From Pedobacter cryophilus (GTDB lineage: Bacteria; Bacteroidota; Bacteroidia; Sphingobacteriales; Sphingobacteriaceae), in contig NZ_SWBP01000006.1 in the NCBI RefSeq assembly GCF_005116455.1, forward strand, positions 1 through 64,000: a stretch of DNA of 64,000 nucleotides, in the 5' to 3' direction. Under the pieces are notes generated by a model that was given only the letters and a program-made list of their open reading frames with translations, was not told the origin of the DNA and did no database searches. Below, one piece after another: positions 7,545 to 15,011 of this stretch (position 1 is its first letter; each line of letters begins with the position of its first letter). Position numbers and translations under genes: made by a program.

Positions 7545-9983
7545 ATGAAAAAGACAACTCTACTCCTTTTTATTGGTATTTTCTTCCAAACCGTTTCCAT
7601 TTTTGCTCAAAACATTGAAAACAAGACCAAGGGATTTAAAAAATATCCGGGTTATTTTAATTTCTATTGGGATGAGAGCGCTGGTAAAATATATTTAGAG
7701 GTAGATAAGTTTGATCAAGAGTTTTTATACGTAAGTTCTTTGCCTTATGGTGTTGGCTCTAATGATTTAGGCTTAGATAGAGGGCAAATTGGCGAAACTA
7801 AAATCTTAAAGTTTATTAAAATTGGACCTAAAATACTATTGCAACAACCCAATTATGATTATAGAGCGATTAGTGATAATGCAGAAGAAAAAAAATCTGT
7901 GGAACAAGCTTTTGCAAGTTCGGTAATTTGGGGCTTTAAAGCCGAAGCCGAGCAAGATCAAAAAGTATTGATTGATATGACTCCTTTTTTAATGAGGGAT
8001 GTTCATAAAATAAGCGATAAGCTGGGCAGCATGGGTCAGGGAAGTTACAAGGCAGATGATACCCGATCAGCCATTTATCTTCCAAACACTAAAAATTTTC
8101 CAAAAAATACAGAGTTCGAATCTATTATTACCTTAACGGGAACTGCCAAAGGGCGAGAGATAAATTCGGTTACACCAGATGCAGATGCGGTTACCGTACA
8201 TACCCATCAATCTTTTGTTGAATTACCTGATGCAAATTATCAGCCTAGAAAATTTGATCCAAGAGCAGGTTTTTACGCAGCTGATTATATGGATTTTGCT
8301 ACTCCAATAGATCAATCTATTGTAAAGCGTTACATCAGAAGACATCGTTTAGCTAAAAAAGACCCATCGGCAGCTATTAGCGAAGCCGTAAAACCCATTA
8401 TTTATTATTTAGACAGAGGAGCGCCAGAACCTGTAAAATCTGCTTTAATGGATGGCGCAGCATGGTGGAACCAAGCTTTTGAAGCTGCAGGTTATAAAAA
8501 TGCGTTTCAAATTAAGCTTTTGCCCGAAGATGCCGACCCTATGGATGTGAGATATAATTTAGTACAATGGGTGCATCGTTCTACCAGAGGATGGTCTTAT
8601 GGCGCTTCCATTGCTGATCCTCGTACCGGAGAAATTATTAAAGGACAAGTTTCTTTGGGTTCATTAAGGGTTCGTCAGGATTTTTTAATTGCCCAGGGTT
8701 TGCTTTTGCCTTACGGCGATGATAAAACTGTGAGTGATGAAATGATGAAAATGTCTTTGGCTCGTATTCGCCAGTTGGCAGCGCATGAAATTGGGCATAC
8801 CCTTGGCATATATCACAATTATGCGGCGAGCACCAAAAATCTTTCTTCGGTAATGGATTATCCTTTTCCGCATATAGAAATGGATGCCAAAGGGAAAGTA
8901 GATTTATCAAAAGCTTATGATGATAAAATTGGCGAATGGGATAAAAGAGCCATTATATACGGTTATCAGGATTTCCCAAAAGGAACAAATGAAAGTGAAG
9001 CTTTAGATAATATTATTAAAGAAACATTAAAACAAGGCTTTTTATTTATTTCTGATGCTGATTCCAGAGCCGAAGGTAGCGCTCATCCTTTAGCACATTT
9101 ATGGGATGATGGAGCTGATGCCACCTCACAATTAGAGAATTTATTAAGATACAGAAAGGTTTTATTGAACAAGTTTTCAGAAAATGCGATACCAAACGGT
9201 ACTCCTATGGCTACCATAGAAGAAGTTTTGGTGCCTATTTATCTTTTACACCGTTACCAAATTGAAGCTACTTCTAAAGTTGTTGGCGGTTTAAACTATT
9301 CTTATGCCTTAAAAGGCGATGGACAAATGGTAACAGAAATGATTGATCCGGCGGTTCAGCTTAAAGCTTTTAAAACCTTATTAAACACTTTAACACCAGA
9401 TGCTTTAGCCTTGCCAGAAGATTTAATTAGCAAAATTCCACCCAGACCAGTAGGTTACCCAAGATCAAGAGAAACTTTTAAATCTGCAACCGGACTTACT
9501 TTTGATCCTTTGGCTGCCGCCGAATCTTTAACCAATACCACGTTAAAATTCATGCTAAATCCAGAAAGGGCAGAAAGAACTATCCAACACCATGCAAGAG
9601 ATAAAAATCAACCTGCATTTGAAGATTTGTTGAAAGAGCTTGTAAAGCAAAATATCACAAACAGAGCAGATACTAAGGAAGATTTTAATAGTGAGATCTC
9701 TAGAATGGTAGCCATTTCTACTTATAAACAACTATTAGGCTTAGTAGCTACACCAAGAGTGCCTGATAATGTAAAAGGTAAAGTGCTGTTTGCTATTAAT
9801 ACCATTAAAAATTATACCCGAATGCAACTTGATGGCTTTTTACCCGATTATGAAAGGTCTCTTTATTTACAAATGAATGCCATAACACAACAATATGAGC
9901 AACATCCAGAAACGTTTAAAATAGCCGAACCTTTACCAATGCCTGATGGCCCACCAATTGGTGATGATATTTTTGATTTCTAA
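7545..9983 (+). CDS. Secreted zinc-dependent metalloprotease (metzincin-like, DUF5117/DUF4953 type)
   Basis: An 812-residue exported protein with a signal peptide (residues 1-22, cleavage after SIFAQ). The zinc site is H414-E415-x-x-H418-x-x-G421-x-x-H424, the extended metzincin motif HExxHxxGxxH, followed by a candidate Met-turn in SSVMDY about ten residues later. The N-terminal ~200 residues form the conserved, uncharacterised DUF5118/5117-like region of this Bacteroidota family. Probably periplasmic or outer-surface; substrate unknown. It is followed after 19 bases by an ECF sigma factor and its anti-sigma on the same strand, so it may be expressed with them. Confidence 0.88.
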   Translation: MKKTTLLLFIGIFFQTVSIFAQNIENKTKGFKKYPGYFNFYWDESAGKIYLEVDKFDQEFLYVSSLPYGVGSNDLGLDRGQIGETKILKFIKIGPKILLQQPNYDYRAISDNAEEKKSVEQAFASSVIWGFKAEAEQDQKVLIDMTPFLMRDVHKISDKLGSMGQGSYKADDTRSAIYLPNTKNFPKNTEFESIITLTGTAKGREINSVTPDADAVTVHTHQSFVELPDANYQPRKFDPRAGFYAADYMDFATPIDQSIVKRYIRRHRLAKKDPSAAISEAVKPIIYYLDRGAPEPVKSALMDGAAWWNQAFEAAGYKNAFQIKLLPEDADPMDVRYNLVQWVHRSTRGWSYGASIADPRTGEIIKGQVSLGSLRVRQDFLIAQGLLLPYGDDKTVSDEMMKMSLARIRQLAAHEIGHTLGIYHNYAASTKNLSSVMDYPFPHIEMDAKGKVDLSKAYDDKIGEWDKRAIIYGYQDFPKGTNESEALDNIIKETLKQGFLFISDADSRAEGSAHPLAHLWDDGADATSQLENLLRYRKVLLNKFSENAIPNGTPMATIEEVLVPIYLLHRYQIEATSKVVGGLNYSYALKGDGQMVTEMIDPAVQLKAFKTLLNTLTPDALALPEDLISKIPPRPVGYPRSRETFKSATGLTFDPLAAAESLTNTTLKFMLNPERAERTIQHHARDKNQPAFEDLLKELVKQNITNRADTKEDFNSEISRMVAISTYKQLLGLVATPRVPDNVKGKVLFAINTIKNYTRMQLDGFLPDYERSLYLQMNAITQQYEQHPETFKIAEPLPMPDGPPIGDDIFDF

Positions 9984-10002
9984 TTTGTAAGGATTATTAA
10001 AT

Positions 10003-10581
10003 ATGGCCGACAATACAGAGAAAATGCTTTTAAATCCGGAGTTGTGGGTAAAGAATTATGCAGATAGCTTATTCTCTTTTGCTTTAAAACGAGTAAATAA
10101 TGAGGAAGTAGCTCAAGATTTGGTACAGGAAACCTTTTTAGGTGCATTAAAATCGAGAAATAACTTTGATGGAAAGAGCTCAGAAAAAACATGGTTAATT
10201 GCTATTCTTAAGTTTAAGATTATTGATCATTATCGATTAAAGAGTAAAAAACAAACTAGTTCTCTTCATCAATCTGATGGTGAAGAGATTGAAAATCATT
10301 ATTTTGAACCAAAAGATGGCCATTTTATTCCTCAACCATCACTTATTCAAAGTTTTGCTAACAGTGATGACGAATTGTTAAAAAGAGAATTTTATAAAAC
10401 ACTAGAAAACTGTTTAAAAAAATTACCCAGCAAATTGGCTATTGTTTTTAAATTAAAAATGCTTTTGGAAGAAGATGCTGATGTCATATGTGAAACTTTA
10501 AACATAACTAATACAAATTATTGGGTGATTTTACATAGAGCAAAGCTTCAATTAAGAGATTGTATGACTAATTTAAGATAG
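10003..10581 (+). CDS. ECF-type RNA polymerase sigma factor
   Basis: A 192-residue sigma-70 family protein. Region 2 is at about residues 17-75 (FSFALKRVNNEEVAQDLVQE, then GKSSEKTWLIAILKFKIIDHYR). A helix-turn-helix region 4 sits at about 150-187 (ALTNITNTNYWVILHRAK-like). The ~70-residue linker is long for an ECF factor but seen in this family. Cytoplasmic. It begins 19 bases after the metalloprotease and ends 2 bases before a zinc-finger anti-sigma gene, the usual sigma/anti-sigma layout. The target regulon cannot be inferred. Confidence 0.9.
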   Translation: MADNTEKMLLNPELWVKNYADSLFSFALKRVNNEEVAQDLVQETFLGALKSRNNFDGKSSEKTWLIAILKFKIIDHYRLKSKKQTSSLHQSDGEEIENHYFEPKDGHFIPQPSLIQSFANSDDELLKREFYKTLENCLKKLPSKLAIVFKLKMLLEEDADVICETLNITNTNYWVILHRAKLQLRDCMTNLR

Positions 10582-10583
10582 AA

Positions 10584-10847
10584 ATGATAAAATTAAAAAT
10601 ACTATATAATTGTTTAGCTGCTACTAGGTTAGTATCTAAAGGACAACACAAACAATTAAACATTAAAGACTCACTAAGTTTAAAATTTCACTTAGCATTT
10701 TGTAAATGCTGCCAATCCTTTCAAGCTGATTTAGACTTTGTAAAAGAAAATTTGATGGAAATGGATGAGCATGGCGAAAAATACTTTTTAAATGAAGCAT
10801 ACAAAAAAGAGCTTCAAAAAATAGTTTTAACAGAAATCAATAAATAA
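10584..10847 (+). CDS. Small zinc-type anti-sigma factor-like protein
   Basis: An 87-residue soluble protein. It has a His-x3-Cys-x2-Cys motif (HLAFCKCC, residues 36-43) after a helical stretch, the arrangement found in ZAS-type anti-sigma factors. No membrane segment is visible, so it would be a cytoplasmic, redox- or zinc-responsive anti-sigma rather than a transmembrane one. It starts 2 bases after the ECF sigma gene, which is the main support for the call. It could bind the sigma factor of 10003-10581. Confidence 0.75.
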   Translation: MIKLKILYNCLAATRLVSKGQHKQLNIKDSLSLKFHLAFCKCCQSFQADLDFVKENLMEMDEHGEKYFLNEAYKKELQKIVLTEINK

Positions 10848-10934
10848 GAATAATTCCACCTTAATCTATCCACAATCTGCTACTTATCAACGTAGTGAAG
10901 GGCTTGTGCTTAATTTTTCGGAAATTAGCTGCAC

Positions 10935-11621
10935 ATGATTGTTTCATTAACCATTGTAAGGTATCCTAAAAAATTTATTCCATTTGCTTTTTTGGCAATG
11001 GCCCTGCATCGTTTCCCTTTAATGCTCACTAAAGCTTGCTCTTTTTGGAAGCTTTTAGGTTGCGGCAAAAACGGAACCTTTGATATTAATCCTGATTATC
11101 AGCAATGGGGCTTAATGGCCGTTTGGGATGATGAAGAAAGCTTTAGGAAATTCCAATCCACCTCTTTTATAGCCAAATGGTGGAAAGCTTTGTGTGAGGA
11201 GCAATGGACAGTTTTATTAGAACCTACCGAAGCACATGGTAAATGGAGCGGCAAAGAACCCTTTGGGCATCCTAAAATTAAAGGTCATGAAGGAAGGGTT
11301 GGCGTATTAACCAGAGCCACTATTAGACCCACTAAACTCAAAAACTTCTGGAAAAACGTACCAAAAGTATCAGCCATTATGGGCGATGCTAAAGGCTTTA
11401 TCACCTCCGTTGGAATTGGCGAAGCTCCATTTTTTATGCAAGCCACCTTCTCTGTTTGGGATAGTTTAGAAGATGTAAAACAATTTGCTTATCGCGATGC
11501 AGCACATGCCGAAGTGATAAAGTTGACACGCAAAGAAGATTGGTACAGCGAAGAACTTTTTGCCCGTTTCAAAATCCTAAAAAGCGAAGGAACTTTAATG
11601 GGAATTGACCCGATATTATAG
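10935..11621 (+). CDS. CrtA-like (spheroidene monooxygenase-family) protein
   Basis: A 228-residue protein resembling spheroidene monooxygenase CrtA, a haem protein that ketolates acyclic carotenoids. It has the family-typical FWKLLGCGKNGTF (residues 36-48), a WGLMAVWDDEESF block (56-68) and, further on, LTRATIRPTKLKNFW. Members are common in Bacteroidota that carry no other carotenoid genes nearby, so the substrate is uncertain. No carotenoid gene is in this window. It is upstream of a small protein and the cobalamin genes, with a simple-repeat spacer between. Cytoplasmic or membrane-associated. Confidence 0.8.
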   Translation: MIVSLTIVRYPKKFIPFAFLAMALHRFPLMLTKACSFWKLLGCGKNGTFDINPDYQQWGLMAVWDDEESFRKFQSTSFIAKWWKALCEEQWTVLLEPTEAHGKWSGKEPFGHPKIKGHEGRVGVLTRATIRPTKLKNFWKNVPKVSAIMGDAKGFITSVGIGEAPFFMQATFSVWDSLEDVKQFAYRDAAHAEVIKLTRKEDWYSEELFARFKILKSEGTLMGIDPIL

Positions 11622-11637
11622 TGGTTGAAGAGGAAGG

Positions 11638-11735
11638 AACAAAGAGTAAAGAGTAAAGAGTAAGGAATAAAGAGTAAAACACGAGATAAGAATCATCAAA
11701 TTTTCAAATCATCAAATCTTCAAATCATTATTTTC
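11638..11735. repeat. AAAGAGTAAAGAGT / CAAATCTTCAAATC simple repeats
   Basis: Purine-rich tandem units AAAGAGT, then A/T units of the form ATCAAATTTTCAAATC and ATCAAATCTTCAAATC. A similar mixed repeat lies at 14177-14259 between cobS and cobC. Non-coding spacer upstream of the 81-residue protein gene. Confidence 0.65.
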
Positions 11736-11750
11736 TAATCAAAAAACCTT

Positions 11751-11996
11751 ATGAGAGTAGTTGCAGAATTGCCACATCCCGATTGTAAAATTTCTATTTT
11801 TTCTATGAATATGAAGTACCTTATTAAGTTTGAACAAGGCACTTTAGAGCAAACTTATAAGCTCTCAGAAATGGATGTTTTAAACGGAATTGATGGCGTG
11901 TTTGAAATCCTGGATGAAGCATTTATTGCTGCGGTTGTGGAGCGTTTTGCTGGGATGAGAAAGGATTTTATAGAAGCTTATAAACGTTACAATTAA
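11751..11996 (+). CDS. Small uncharacterised protein upstream of cobT
   Basis: 81 residues, no signal peptide, no membrane segment and no motif that I can name. It begins MRVVAELPHPDCKISIF, and has a mixed alpha/beta look with a C-terminal helix (AAVVERFAGMRKDFIEAYKRY). The codon usage and clean ATG start look like a real gene, and I have a general impression that similar proteins occur in Bacteroidota. It sits between the CrtA-like gene and cobT, separated from cobT by a 213-base AT-rich gap in which I see no cobalamin riboswitch. Confidence 0.65.
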   Translation: MRVVAELPHPDCKISIFSMNMKYLIKFEQGTLEQTYKLSEMDVLNGIDGVFEILDEAFIAAVVERFAGMRKDFIEAYKRYN

Positions 11997-12209
11997 TGTT
12001 TTATATAATATTTACAAAACTCTATAATATAGTTAGTTATATAACAAAATTGAGTTAAACAGAATATTATTTGGTAATCAAACCAATTCCACATAGCTTT
12101 TTGATCTATAAATAAATAAAAACTAAAAACAAACTTCATAACTTATTGATATACATAAATATAATAAGTAGCACAAAATATAATTCTGAAGTTCAAAAAC
12201 ACCAAATAT

Positions 12210-13247
12210 ATGCTCAAATCTTATCAAATTACACCTACCTACACTCCTCTTAAAAAAGATTTAGAACATAAAATAAACTTTAAAACCAAGCCTATTGGAG
12301 CCCTTGGAAAGCTGGAAAATTTGGCCATTCAAATCGGATTAATTCAGAACACTTTAAGTCCTAAAATCTCCTATCCTACATTGGTGGTTTTTGCCGGAGA
12401 CCATGGAATTGTTGCCGAAGGCGTAAGCCCTTATCCTCAAGAAGTAACTTGGCAAATGGTGATGAATTTTGTTTCGGGTGGAGCCGCCATTAATGTATTT
12501 GCTAAGCAAAACGGTTGGGATATTTTAGTAGTAGATGCAGGGGTAAATTACACCTTCCCAACAAGCCTTCCCATCAAAAATTTGAAGATTAATTTTGGGA
12601 CAAAAAACTTTTTGAATGAGCCGGCAATGAGTGATGAAGAAGTTGATAAAGCCGTTAAAACTGGGGCAGATTTAGTAAATCAAATTCACCAAAAAGGAAG
12701 TAATTGTATTGCCTTTGGAGAGATGGGAATTGGCAATACTTCTGCTGCGGCTATCATCATGAGTAAGATTACCAACATCCCAATAAATGAATGCGCAGGT
12801 AAAGGAACCGGTTTAGATGATGAAGGTTTAAAAAACAAAATCGAGATTCTTTCAAAAGCTACGGCTTATCATCATACTACAACTCCTTTAGCTATTCTAA
12901 AAACTTACGGAGGGTTTGAAATTGCCATGATTTGTGGAGCGATGTTAAAAGCTGCCGAGTTAAAAATGATTATTGTGGTTGATGGCTTTATCGTTACTTC
13001 TGCCCTGTTAGTTGTTCATGCTTTACATCCTCAGGTAATAAACTATTGTGTTTTTGCTCATCAATCTGATGAAAATGGGCATCGCAAAATGCTTAATTAC
13101 CTCAATGCTGATCCACTTTTAAATTTAGGAATGCGATTAGGTGAAGGAACTGGAGCTGCTTTAGCTCTCCCTTTAATACAAGCATCTGTTAATTTTTTAA
13201 ATGAAATGGCTAGTTTTGAATCTGCCGGGGTTTCCGAGAGTCGATAG
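12210..13247 (+). CDS. cobT: Nicotinate-nucleotide--dimethylbenzimidazole phosphoribosyltransferase
   Basis: Makes alpha-ribazole 5'-phosphate from dimethylbenzimidazole and NaMN, activating the lower ligand of cobalamin. 345 residues, standard length. FAGDHGIVAEGVSPYP (residues 61-76) is the N-terminal signature; GEMGIGNTSAAA (170-181) is the phosphate-binding loop; the general base is E312 in LGEGTGAALAL. Cytoplasmic. First of three cobalamin nucleotide-loop genes (cobT, cobS, cobC). The final residues (ESR) come from the edge of a tandem repeat. cobU is not in the cluster. Confidence 0.96.
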   Translation: MLKSYQITPTYTPLKKDLEHKINFKTKPIGALGKLENLAIQIGLIQNTLSPKISYPTLVVFAGDHGIVAEGVSPYPQEVTWQMVMNFVSGGAAINVFAKQNGWDILVVDAGVNYTFPTSLPIKNLKINFGTKNFLNEPAMSDEEVDKAVKTGADLVNQIHQKGSNCIAFGEMGIGNTSAAAIIMSKITNIPINECAGKGTGLDDEGLKNKIEILSKATAYHHTTTPLAILKTYGGFEIAMICGAMLKAAELKMIIVVDGFIVTSALLVVHALHPQVINYCVFAHQSDENGHRKMLNYLNADPLLNLGMRLGEGTGAALALPLIQASVNFLNEMASFESAGVSESR

Positions 13248-13350
13248 TCGGAAGTCCGCTGTCCGCAGTGCTTATATTGAGTAAAAAGAGTCGGCTGTCC
13301 GCTGTCCGCAGTACTTATATTGGGTAAAAAAAATTAGTCCGCTGTCTGCC
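13248..13350. repeat. 43-bp tandem repeat between cobT and cobS
   Basis: Two full imperfect copies (13248-13290 and 13291-13337) plus a partial third (13338-13350). Each begins TCGG(A/C)(A/T)GTCCGCTGTCCGC, then has CTTATATTG(A/G)GTAAAAA. The repeat begins right after the cobT stop. It is GC-richer than the flanks. No protein is encoded. Confidence 0.85.
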
Positions 13351-13408
13351 ATAATTATTAACATGTATGCAAAGCCTAACCAACTAAAAACTAACAACCC
13401 ACAACTGA

Positions 13409-14176
13409 ATGAAAAAAGAAATACGAATATTTTACACCGCAGTGATGTTTTTTACAAGAATTCCTTGTCCATCCTTTACAGATCATGATCCCGAATATTT
13501 AAACCGTTCTTCTAAATACTTCACTTTAGTGGGAATGTTATTGGGCGCTTTGTGTGGGTTATCTTTCTGGCTGGCTGTACAGGTATTTTCTCCGCCTATA
13601 GCGCTCTTATTAAGTTTTGCGGTTTCACTTTTATTAACTGGCGCTTTTCATGAAGATGGCTTGGCTGATGTTTGCGATGGTTTTGGTGGTGGCTGGACAA
13701 AGCTAAAAATCCTCGACATTATGAAAGATTCTAGAGTGGGAACTTATGGATTAGTTGGCTTAGGGTTAGTTTTAGCTATAAAATTTGCCGCTTTGAGTGA
13801 AATGTCTGTAGAAATGATGATTCCGGTTTTAATTAGCGGCCATGCCATTAGCCGTTTAACTTCTGTAAGTTTAATTTATACTGATGAATACGCCCGAGAA
13901 GATTTGCTAAGTAAATCAAAACCCTTGGCCACAAAAATGAGTCACCAAGATTATTTAATAGCTTGTGTTTTTGGATTAAGTCCTTTATTGCTCATGCGTA
14001 ATTATTGGATTTTCTTGGTGATTTTTCCTTTAATTTTAACCAAACTTTACTTTAGCAGATATTTTAACAAATGGATTGGCGGCTACACCGGCGATTGTTT
14101 AGGCACCGTACAACAAATATCAGAAGTGGTTTATTATTTAAGTGTAATTCTTATTTTTAAATACTTGGTTTGTTAA
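13409..14176 (+). CDS. cobS: Adenosylcobinamide-GDP ribazoletransferase (cobalamin synthase)
   Basis: Joins adenosylcobinamide-GDP and alpha-ribazole to finish adenosylcobalamin. 255 residues, an integral membrane protein with about six or seven segments, as expected for CobS. The metal/phosphate signature is DGLADVCDGFGGG at about residues 75-87, followed by KILDIMKDSRVGTYG. A GGYTGDCLGT motif near residue 224 is the conserved C-terminal block. It lies between cobT and cobC on the same strand, with repeats in both gaps. Confidence 0.95.
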   Translation: MKKEIRIFYTAVMFFTRIPCPSFTDHDPEYLNRSSKYFTLVGMLLGALCGLSFWLAVQVFSPPIALLLSFAVSLLLTGAFHEDGLADVCDGFGGGWTKLKILDIMKDSRVGTYGLVGLGLVLAIKFAALSEMSVEMMIPVLISGHAISRLTSVSLIYTDEYAREDLLSKSKPLATKMSHQDYLIACVFGLSPLLLMRNYWIFLVIFPLILTKLYFSRYFNKWIGGYTGDCLGTVQQISEVVYYLSVILIFKYLVC

Positions 14177-14259
14177 GGAAAGGATTAAAGAACAAGGAGT
14201 AAAGAGTAAAGAACGCATTTACAAGAAATCAATAATCTTCAAATTTTCAAACCAACAAA
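14177..14259. repeat. GGAGTAAAGAGTAAAGA / CTTCAAATTTTCAAA simple repeats
   Basis: Simple repeat spacer between cobS and cobC of the same kind as 11638-11735: AAAGAGTAAAG units followed by an AATCTTCAAATTTTCAAA tract. Non-coding. Confidence 0.6.
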
Positions 14260-14871
14260 ATGAATATCTATCTCATCAGGCATTCGGCAGTTTACAATCC
14301 AAACAAATTATGTTATGGGCAATCAGAAATTCCTTTAGAAGAAAACTTCACCGCAGATTTTGACTGGATTCAAGAACATTTGAATTTAAAAGAAGATACC
14401 CTTTATTATTCCAGTCCGTTTAGAAGATGCACTAAATTAGCTTCATTTTTAAGTAATGATACTTTTGAAATAGACAAACGCATTACTGAACTTAATTTTG
14501 GAAATTGGGAAATGAAAGCTTGGGATAAAATCCCCGAAAAGGAACTGAACCCCTGGATGGAAGATTTTGTAAATCATAGGATGAAAAATGGAGAGAATTT
14601 TAACGACCTCTATGAACGATCTGTGGAGTTTTACCAAGACATAACCAATGCTAACACACAAAACTTAGTAATTCTTACTCATGCTGGCGTTATTCGTTCC
14701 TTAACTTCGTATGTACTTGATTTCCCTTTAGAAAAAGCCTTTAACCTACAGGTAGATTACAGTTCTGTTTCAAAATTTGAGTATGATGCCAAAAACGATT
14801 TAAGCAAGGTGGTTTACTTAAATTTAAATGCCACCAATATTGGCGCAGCCAAAAAAATAATTACCGATTGA
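14260..14871 (+). CDS. cobC: Alpha-ribazole phosphatase-type histidine phosphatase
   Basis: 203-residue member of the histidine (phosphoglycerate mutase-like) phosphatase superfamily. The phosphohistidine motif is IRHSA (R7, H8; usually RHG/RHT), with SPFRRC near residues 51-56, a conserved glutamate in ELNFGNWEM and the second histidine in LTHAGVIR. In context with cobT and cobS it most likely dephosphorylates alpha-ribazole 5'-phosphate or the cobalamin 5'-phosphate product. Cytoplasmic. The specific function rests on the neighbourhood, since the superfamily is broad. Confidence 0.87.
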   Translation: MNIYLIRHSAVYNPNKLCYGQSEIPLEENFTADFDWIQEHLNLKEDTLYYSSPFRRCTKLASFLSNDTFEIDKRITELNFGNWEMKAWDKIPEKELNPWMEDFVNHRMKNGENFNDLYERSVEFYQDITNANTQNLVILTHAGVIRSLTSYVLDFPLEKAFNLQVDYSSVSKFEYDAKNDLSKVVYLNLNATNIGAAKKIITD

Positions 14872-15011
14872 TTTCCACAAACAAGCAATAAATTTTATGC
14901 TAACCATAAATATTAGAAAAATTCTAACACTTATGGCTAATAATGAATTGGAATTGATAAAAGCCCTACAAATTTCTATTGCTAAATTGTCAAAACAAAT
15001 TCGGCATCACA

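Noticed and set aside
10848-12209. Possible cobalamin riboswitch near the cob genes
   Set aside because: No B12-box-like conserved core was seen in the gaps before the CrtA-like gene, the small gene or cobT; the sequence is AT-rich and unstructured.
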